64,000 nt of DNA, taken from positions 5,332,001 through 5,396,000 of the forward strand of contig NZ_CP084058.1 in the NCBI RefSeq assembly GCF_020215645.1, written 5' to 3'. Below, in pieces: positions 17,550 through 22,770 of the stretch; positions within the stretch are counted from its first letter, which is position 1, and every line of letters starts with the position of its first letter. This DNA is from Nonomuraea gerenzanensis. Its GTDB lineage: Bacteria > Actinomycetota > Actinomycetes > Streptosporangiales > Streptosporangiaceae. The position numbers and the translations under genes are program-made. The notes beneath the pieces were generated by a model, which searched no databases, was not told the DNA's origin, and was given only the letters and a program-made list of their open reading frames with translations.

Positions 17550-18709
17550 ACCAGCAGCTGCTCGATGAGGTCGGCGGCGCGGGTGGTGCCGCCCTCGGCG
17601 CGGGCGTCCGCCTGGAGCCGGGCCGAGCGGCGGGCGACCTCCGGGTCGGCGGTGAGATCGAGCAGGGCCTCCCGCAGGGCCTGCGCGGTGGCGTCCGCGG
17701 TGTCGATGCGGCGGGCGACACCCAGCTCCACCAGCCGGTCGGCGTTCATGAACTGCTCGGCCGCCTGCGGCACGGCGATCATCGGAACGCCGGCCAGCAG
17801 CCCCTCACCGCACCCGCCCATGCCGGCGTGGGTGACGAACGCGTCCGCCTGCTCCAGGATCGCCCGCTGTGGCACCCACGGATGCACCTCGACGTTCGAC
17901 GGGATGACGCCCAGCTCACCCGCGTCGGTGTACTTGCCGATCTGCAGCACGACGTGCCAGCCCGGCAGGTCGCCGAAGGCCGCCAGGCACTGCCGGTAGA
18001 ACTCGGGCTGCCGGGTGTACGCCGAGCCCAGCGAGATCAGCAGCACCTTCTCCGCGCCGTCGGGACGTGCCCAGCCGCCCTGCTCCCCGCCGGGCCCGTA
18101 GCAGGGGCCGACGAAGGTCACCGTGCCGGTGTCGACCTGGTCGGCGTGCGGCTGCATGGCCCGGGAGATCAGCGCCAGGGCACGCGAGGGCACGCCGGAG
18201 AAGGCGTCCACGTCGGTGGTGGCGGCCCCGGAGCCGGCGAGCCACCGCGCGAACCTCTCCCGATAGGCGTCGGCGCCCGGCAGCCCCCACAGGTGCGCCG
18301 CCACGTCCTGGTCGTAACCCTTCCACGCCACGAACGTCGGCGACAGCTGCACCAGCGGCCGCCCCTGCGACTCGGCGAGCGCGCGGGCGGCGTAGGCGCC
18401 GATGTCGTACAGGTAGAGGTCCGCGGGATCGTCGTCGTAGACGGCGCGCAACTGCGGCAGAGCTTGTACGGCGTCGTCGAGGAACAGGCTCATCGCGGCG
18501 ATGGGGTCGTCGGGCCAGTCGTTGTCGGCGACCGGCAGCACGGAGGTGCAGGGGACCAGGTCGGCCCCGGTGGCCGTGATGAGGTCGCCGACCGCGGGAT
18601 CGTTGGCGTAGGTCACCCGATGGCCGCGGGCGGCCAGCTCACGGATGATCTCCAGGCTGGGCAGGACGTGGCTGACGGCGGGGATGCCGATCATGGCGAT
18701 GTGCGACAC
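17546..18709 (-). CDS. Macrolide-type glycosyltransferase (MGT, GT1/GT-B)
   Basis: 387 residues starting MSHIAMIGIPAVSHVLPSLE, the usual N-terminus of the macrolide glycosyltransferase family. The C-terminal donor site is clear: VHPWVPQRAILEQADAFVTH, then AGMGGCGEGLLAGVPMIAVP and EQFMNADRLVELGVARR. OleD/Mgt-type members inactivate macrolides by glucosylation and some act in biosynthesis. The gene follows a Vat-like acetyltransferase with a four-base gap, and a TetR gene is divergent, so a self-resistance or drug-detoxifying role is the best reading. Acceptor specificity is unknown. Confidence 0.88.
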   Translation of the reverse strand: MSHIAMIGIPAVSHVLPSLEIIRELAARGHRVTYANDPAVGDLITATGADLVPCTSVLPVADNDWPDDPIAAMSLFLDDAVQALPQLRAVYDDDPADLYLYDIGAYAARALAESQGRPLVQLSPTFVAWKGYDQDVAAHLWGLPGADAYRERFARWLAGSGAATTDVDAFSGVPSRALALISRAMQPHADQVDTGTVTFVGPCYGPGGEQGGWARPDGAEKVLLISLGSAYTRQPEFYRQCLAAFGDLPGWHVVLQIGKYTDAGELGVIPSNVEVHPWVPQRAILEQADAFVTHAGMGGCGEGLLAGVPMIAVPQAAEQFMNADRLVELGVARRIDTADATAQALREALLDLTADPEVARRSARLQADARAEGGTTRAADLIEQLLV

Positions 18710-18713
18710 GCGC

Positions 18714-19370
18714 TCATCCCTCCTGGTTGCCGGGGGCGGCGGCCTCGAGGTCGGCGACGCCGCCCGACATGATGGTCCGTACGTGCTCGGTGATGTGCTC
18801 GGCCGGCCAGTCCCACCAGGCCACCGCCAGCAGCCGGGCGATGTCCTCGTCGCTGAAGCGGGTGCGGATGAGCCGGGCAGGGTTGCCGCCGACGATCCCG
18901 TAGTCGGGCACGTCGGAGGTGACCACCGCGCCGGCGCCGATGATCGCGCCGTGCCCGATCCGCACGCCCGGCATCACGGTCGCGCCGTAGCCGAACCAGA
19001 CGTCGTTGCCGACCACCGTGTCCCCTCTGCTCGGCAGGCCGGCCAGCAGGTGGAAGTGCTGCGCCCAGGAGCCGCCCATGGTGGGGAAGGGGAAGGTCGA
19101 GGGGCCGTCCATGCGGTGGTTGGCGCCGTTCATGATGAAGCGCACGCCCGTGCCCAGCGCGCAGAACTTGCCGATGATCAGCTTCTCCGGGCCGTAGTGG
19201 TAGAGGACGTTGCGGGTCTCGAACGCGGTCGGGTCGTCGGGGTCGTCGTAGTAGGAATACTCCCCGACCTCGATCAGCGGGGACTTCACCAGCGGCCGGA
19301 GCTGCACCACCCGCGGCTGCTCCGGCATGGGGTGCAGCACGGTCGGATCGGCGGGGACGAGCGGATTCAT
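18714..19370 (-). CDS. Vat/CatB-like xenobiotic O-acetyltransferase
   Basis: 218 residues. The left-handed beta-helix acetyltransferase pattern is visible as hexapeptide repeats from about residue 110 (VVGNDVWFGYGATVMPGVRI, IGHGAIIGAGAVVTSDV, YGIVGGNPARLIRTRF). The segment FIMNGANHRMDG with the catalytic His, followed by FPFPTMGG, closely matches streptogramin A acetyltransferases (Vat), which share this fold with CatB. It is the first gene of a two-gene unit with the glycosyltransferase. An inverted repeat lies 22-47 bases before the start. The acetylated substrate is not proven. Confidence 0.88.
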   Translation of the reverse strand: MNPLVPADPTVLHPMPEQPRVVQLRPLVKSPLIEVGEYSYYDDPDDPTAFETRNVLYHYGPEKLIIGKFCALGTGVRFIMNGANHRMDGPSTFPFPTMGGSWAQHFHLLAGLPSRGDTVVGNDVWFGYGATVMPGVRIGHGAIIGAGAVVTSDVPDYGIVGGNPARLIRTRFSDEDIARLLAVAWWDWPAEHITEHVRTIMSGGVADLEAAAPGNQEG

Positions 19371-19391
19371 GAAGTGCGACTCCGTTAACGC

Positions 19392-19417
19392 GACAACCTT
19401 TACATTAAGATGTTGTC
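19392..19417. promoter_or_regulatory. Candidate TetR operator in front of the Vat-like gene
   Basis: A 26-bp inverted repeat, GACAAC - 14 bases - GTTGTC, with a centre CTTTACATTAAGAT that is markedly AT-rich against its surroundings. It lies 22 bases upstream of the acetyltransferase start and about 200 bases upstream of the divergent TetR gene. Size and symmetry fit a TetR-family site. The regulator that binds it is inferred from position. Confidence 0.55.
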
Positions 19418-19476
19418 ATGGTGCCGGCCGATGAGCAAACCGAATACCGAGGCTTGGAGTCGAGTGGGAGGCTGTG

Positions 19477-19622
19477 CGAATGCGCGGGCGGGAGTTCGTG
19501 TGAAGCGCGGGCGGGAGATCGTGCGATGACCCGGCGGCGGTTTCGTGCGATGCGCGAGCCGGAGACCGTGCGATGAGCAAGCGGGAGACCGTGCGATGAG
19601 CAAGCGGGAGACCGAGCGATGA
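19477..19622 (+). repeat. Degenerate 23/24-bp tandem array forming overlapping mini-ORFs before tetR
   Basis: Six units of 23 or 24 bp (19477-19500, 19501-19523, 19524-19547, 19548-19570, 19571-19593, 19594-19616) lead into the TetR start. Each unit has a GGGAG or GGAG-like purine run and then ATG or GTG. The short frames MRGREFV, VKRGREIVR, MTRRRFRAMREPETVR, MSKRETVR and MSKRETER each stop in a TGA that overlaps the next start as ATGA or GTGA. The last one overlaps the ATG of the TetR gene at 19619. This is visible directly. Whether the peptides are made is unknown. Confidence 0.8.
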
Positions 19623-20242
19623 CTTCCGAGGCGGCCCCGCCGCCCAGACGCCGGCCTGGTGGCCGTACCGGCCGCATCCGCGCGCAGGTGCTCGACGCGG
19701 TCCGTGCCGAGCTGACCGAGCGCGGTTACGACGGACTCAGCCTGGACGGGGTCGCGGCGCGCGCGGGCGTGCACCGGGCGACGGTGTACCGGCGCTGGCG
19801 GGATGTGGGCGGGCTGCTCGCCGACGTCCTGGACGCGACGGGCGACGACGACTGGGAGCCCCAGGACACCGGCTCCCTGCTGGGCGACCTGACCGCACTG
19901 AACCACGAGAACCTCACCGCCATGACCGCGCAGCCCTCGATGGCCGCCGCCCTGATCGCCGCCTCGTTCCGTTCGGAGGAGGCCGCCCGCGGGCTGCGGC
20001 GGCTGTGGGAGGACCGCTACACCCGCTGCGAGGTCGTCGTCGAACGGGCCGTCAGCCGCGGCGAGCTGCCGCCGGGCACCGACGCGCGGCGGCTGCTCGT
20101 CGCCGCCACCGCCCCGCTCTACCATCACCTGGTGCTGCTGCGCACGGAGCCGGACCCCGACCTGCCCGGCCAGGCCGCCAAGGCGGCGGTCCTCGCCGCC
20201 TTCGCAGGCGCCTTCGCCGGGAACTCGGCCGACACCGCGTGA
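19619..20242 (+). CDS. TetR/AcrR family regulator
   Basis: 207 residues. The N-terminal HTH lies at about 20-65 (ELTERGYDGLSLDGVAARAG, VHRATVYRRWRD), with a helical ligand domain behind it that ends in a helix of the TetR_C type. The ATG at 19619 overlaps the stop of the last of several leader mini-ORFs, and this start is also the first after the repeat array. The gene is divergent from the Vat-like/glycosyltransferase unit and is its likely local repressor, acting at the inverted repeat at 19392-19417. The ligand is presumably a drug-like molecule, by inference. Confidence 0.9.
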   Translation: MTSEAAPPPRRRPGGRTGRIRAQVLDAVRAELTERGYDGLSLDGVAARAGVHRATVYRRWRDVGGLLADVLDATGDDDWEPQDTGSLLGDLTALNHENLTAMTAQPSMAAALIAASFRSEEAARGLRRLWEDRYTRCEVVVERAVSRGELPPGTDARRLLVAATAPLYHHLVLLRTEPDPDLPGQAAKAAVLAAFAGAFAGNSADTA

Positions 20243-20331
20243 CGGCGGGGGCTTGGCGCCTCGGTGTGGCCGGGTTCCCGGCGGCTTTCGTGTGACGGCG
20301 TGACGGCGAGTCCCGGGCGCCTCGGTGCGGC
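20238..20331. repeat. 61-bp-period repeat spanning the TetR stop codon
   Basis: The block CGTGACGGCG at 20238, which contains the TetR TGA, recurs at 20299. Both are followed after a few bases by a GGCGCCTCGGTG-like segment. The two copies are imperfect. It fills the space between two convergent TetR genes. Confidence 0.6.
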
Positions 20332-20339
20332 GCGGTCTC

Positions 20340-20954
20340 TCAGTCGCCTTCGCGTGGCAGCGGGCTCTCACCGAAGACGGCGGCGAGGGCCTTGGCGATC
20401 AGGCCCGGCAGGTCGGCACGCCCGTCCTCCTCGGCCCAGCGCACCAGCGCCGTGTGCAGAGCGGCCAGGCAGGCACTGGCCGCCGCCTGTGCATGGAAGG
20501 CCGTCTCGGGGTCGGCGGCGTCATCCCCGAGAGCGCCGATGATCGCCTGTTGCAGGGCGTACTGGTTGTCCAGGTGCTTGGCGCGCAAGGCGGGTGTAGA
20601 GATCATCAGCCGCAGCCGGGTGAGCAGGAACTCCCTCCCGGCGTCATCGCCGGTCAGCGCCGCGGCCGAGTCGATGAGCGCGCCCCCGATGCGGCGGACC
20701 AGCGGCTGCCCGGGAGCCGACGCGGCGATGCGCTCGCCGACGAGCCTGCCGTGCTCATCGGCCAGCACCAGATCCTCCTTCGTGGGGAAGTGCCGGTACA
20801 CGGTCATCGGTGACACCCCCGCGGCCTCGGCGACGTCGGTCACGGTCGTCGCGTCGTAACCGCGCCAGGCGAACAGCCGCACCGCGTGCCCCTGGATCAT
20901 GCGCTGCGTCTGGGCTCTCCTGCGCGCTCGCAGCGTTGTGTGCTGATCGGCCAT
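20340..20954 (-). CDS. TetR/AcrR family regulator divergent from an SDR
   Basis: 204 residues from the ATG at 20954 (MADQHTTLRARRRAQTQRMI). Upstream frame extension crosses the operator region and is not coding. The HTH covers about 20-62 (AWRGYDATTVTDVAEAAG, VSPMTVYRHFPTKEDLVL). The C-terminal domain resembles those of MftR/TetR_C regulators with a long Arg-rich middle helix. The gene is divergent from an SDR gene, and the 61-bp spacer holds three GGTAG/CTACC half-site pairs, so it very probably represses both itself and the SDR. Confidence 0.92.
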   Translation of the reverse strand: MADQHTTLRARRRAQTQRMIQGHAVRLFAWRGYDATTVTDVAEAAGVSPMTVYRHFPTKEDLVLADEHGRLVGERIAASAPGQPLVRRIGGALIDSAAALTGDDAGREFLLTRLRLMISTPALRAKHLDNQYALQQAIIGALGDDAADPETAFHAQAAASACLAALHTALVRWAEEDGRADLPGLIAKALAAVFGESPLPREGD

Positions 20955-20956
20955 GT

Positions 20957-20997
20957 GGTAGACACTACCGCAGTGGTAGTCACTACCAACTTGGTAG
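20957..20997. promoter_or_regulatory. Clustered GGTAG/CTACC operator
   Basis: Three overlapping inverted pairs: GGTAG-ACA-CTACC (20957-20969), GGTAG-TCA-CTACC (20975-20987) and CTACC-AACTT-GGTAG (20983-20997). The first two are 18 bp apart. The cluster begins three bases before the tetR start and ends 19 bases before the SDR start, so binding would cover both promoters. This is the layout of a TetR-family operator with two cooperative dimers. Confidence 0.75.
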
Positions 20998-21015
20998 CAG
21001 CTAACAGATTGGGTG

Positions 21016-21786
21016 ATGAGCATGGCAGGCAGAACGGCTCTGGTGACCGGGGCGTCGCGCGGCATCGGGCAGGCGATCGCGATCCGGCTGGCGGCCGGAG
21101 GGACGACGGTCATCGTGCATTTCGGTACGGACGAGGACGGCGCGCACGCGACGGTCGCCGAGATCGAGCGCGGCGGCGGCACCGCCTACGCCGTCGGCGC
21201 GGAGCTGGGCGTGGACGGTGACGTCGAGACGCTGTTCGCGGGGGTGGAGGCGGCGCTGGCGGGGCGGCCGCTCGACATCCTGGTCAACAACGCGGCGGCA
21301 CCGCCCGCGGGGCCGTTGGGGGTGACGACGCGGGCCGAGTTCGACCGGCTCTTCGCGGTGAACGTGCGGGCGCCGTACTTCATCGTCCAGCGGGCGCTGC
21401 CGCTGCTGCGCGACGGCGGGCGCATCATCACGATCTCGTCCGTGGCGACCAGGATGGCCAACCCGGGCCAGACGTCGTTCGCCATGACCAAGGGCGCGGT
21501 CGAGACCATGACCCTGACCCTGGCCACCCAGCTCGGTGCCCGTGGCATCACGGTGAACGCGGTCGCTCCCGGCGCCACCCGTACAGCCACCAACGGGATG
21601 GCCTTCGAGGCGCCCGGCCTGGCCGAGTTCATCGCGGGGTCGACGGCGCTCGGCCGGCTGGGCGAGGCCGGTGACGTTGCGGACGTCGTCGCGTTCCTCG
21701 CCTCCGACGCCGCCCGCTGGATCACCGGCCAGGTCATCGACGCCACCGGCGGCCTCTTCCTGGGGCCGGCCGCCAGCGCAGCTTGA
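21016..21786 (+). CDS. SDR family oxidoreductase with altered catalytic tyrosine
   Basis: 256 residues from the ATG at 21016; ATG 21022 and GTG 21013 are alternatives. No strong ribosome site is present. The Rossmann motif is VTGASRGIGQAIAIRL, NNAAAPP replaces the usual NNAG, and the catalytic Ser sits in ITISSVATRM. At the position of the catalytic Tyr the sequence reads SFAMTKG (codon TTC), so the Y-x-x-x-K motif is F-x-x-x-K. The Lys is kept. Overall it resembles 3-oxoacyl-ACP reductase-like SDRs regulated by a divergent TetR. Activity may be lost or changed. The stop codon region is duplicated downstream. Confidence 0.88.
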   Translation: MSMAGRTALVTGASRGIGQAIAIRLAAGGTTVIVHFGTDEDGAHATVAEIERGGGTAYAVGAELGVDGDVETLFAGVEAALAGRPLDILVNNAAAPPAGPLGVTTRAEFDRLFAVNVRAPYFIVQRALPLLRDGGRIITISSVATRMANPGQTSFAMTKGAVETMTLTLATQLGARGITVNAVAPGATRTATNGMAFEAPGLAEFIAGSTALGRLGEAGDVADVVAFLASDAARWITGQVIDATGGLFLGPAASAA

Positions 21787-22096
21787 GCGCAGGATCACCC
21801 CTCCGTGCTGGTCCGGGCGTGGGTGGCTGCTCCGCGCAGGTTCGGGCACAGGCCGCCCGTCCGGGCAGCGTGAGCGCGGGGCCGCCCGTCCGGGCAGCGT
21901 GAGCACGGGCCAGTCCGTCCGTGCTGCGTGAGCGCGGGCCAGTCCGTCCGTGCAGCGTGAGCGCGGGGCCGCCTGTCCATGACAGCCCGAGCTGGGCCCA
22001 ACCCCGGCTGTCCTGTCCAAGCGCTCCGGGGAGGGCGATTCGCCTTCCTCAGGTACGGTGCTTGAGCCCCGGGAGCAGTCCTCGGCCAGGCTCAGG
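21787..22096. other. 310-bp spacer occupied by a minisatellite
   Basis: Between the SDR stop and the broken AhpD-like gene I see no gene. Most of the space is taken by about 29-bp repeats (see 21851-21966). The right end (about 22020-22096) is unique sequence with no recognised element. Confidence 0.6.
21851..21966. repeat. 29-bp tandem repeat array after the SDR gene
   Basis: Four units of 28-30 bp (21851-21879, 21880-21907, 21908-21936, 21937-21966) and a partial fifth, each of the form GGCC(GCC/AGT)C GTCC G ... GCGTGAGC. The GCAGCGTGAGCGC core resembles GCAGCTTGAGCGC at the SDR stop codon (21780s), so the array may have grown from the gene end. Unit identity is high, indicating recent expansion. 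Confidence 0.85.
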
Positions 22097-22570
22097 TCAC
22101 CCCCGCTGCCCGGGTTGGTAGTCGCCGGCCGGCTGCTGGGTGATGACGTTCAGCCGATTCCAGGCGTTGATGATCGCAATCAAACCCGCCAGCGCAGTGA
22201 GCTGCTCCTCGTCACCATGCTCAGCGGCCTCGGCCCCACGCCCGGTCGGAGACGCCTCCGGCCCGTCCGCGATGCGTGTGCCCTGCTCGGTCAGTTCCAG
22301 GGCGGCGCGCTCGGCGCTGGTGAACACCGTGGCCTACCGCCGGACCGCGACGAGATTGAGGCGCACCGCAGTCTCCCCGGCGTGCGCGGCGTCCTTGGTG
22401 TGCTGGTCGACGCAGACGGCGCAGCCGTTGATCTGGCTGGCGCGCAGTTGCACCAGCTCCCGCGTCGCGGCGGGCAGGGGTGAGTCGTGCACGGCCCTGT
22501 CCGCTGAGACGAGGTACTTGGCGGCCTTGGCCTCGACCGGGTTGGCGGCGTAGTCGAGACGGGCGTCCAT
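22097..22570 (-). pseudogene. AhpD/carboxymuconolactone decarboxylase-like gene, broken
   Basis: The first part (MDARLDYAANPVEAKAAKYL, from 22570 with AAGGAG upstream) and the second part (TSAERAALELTEQGTRIADG onward) are halves of one AhpD-like alkylhydroperoxidase. The CxxC-x3-H motif is present as CAVCVDQH. The halves are in the same frame, separated by a TAG at 22330 where relatives have Glu (RREATVF). In addition, about ten codons further on, the conserved GVSD..W segment is readable only in the +1 frame before the original frame resumes at AEAAEHGDEEQL. One nonsense change and two compensating shifts are therefore visible. It is probably inactive unless these are sequence errors. Confidence 0.8.
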
Positions 22571-22770
22571 GGTGATCTCCTTGCCGTGTCAGTGGTTCCA
22601 CCTCGACGACGAAGCGGCCCGGCGTGCGGGACTGGCAACGTGACGTATTCGCTGGTTGGTCGGTGCGATGCGAGCGGGTGAGCCTGTTCGGCGACGGCTC
22701 AGATGATCTCACCTGCGTAACGGATTATGATGGCCAGAATCGTGCCCGAATGCCGAATTTCGGTGGACAC

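Noticed and set aside
22328..22330. Programmed TAG readthrough or pyrrolysine in the AhpD-like gene
   Set aside because: No pyl genes or readthrough signal are visible, and the frame excursion a few codons later fits decay or sequence error better.
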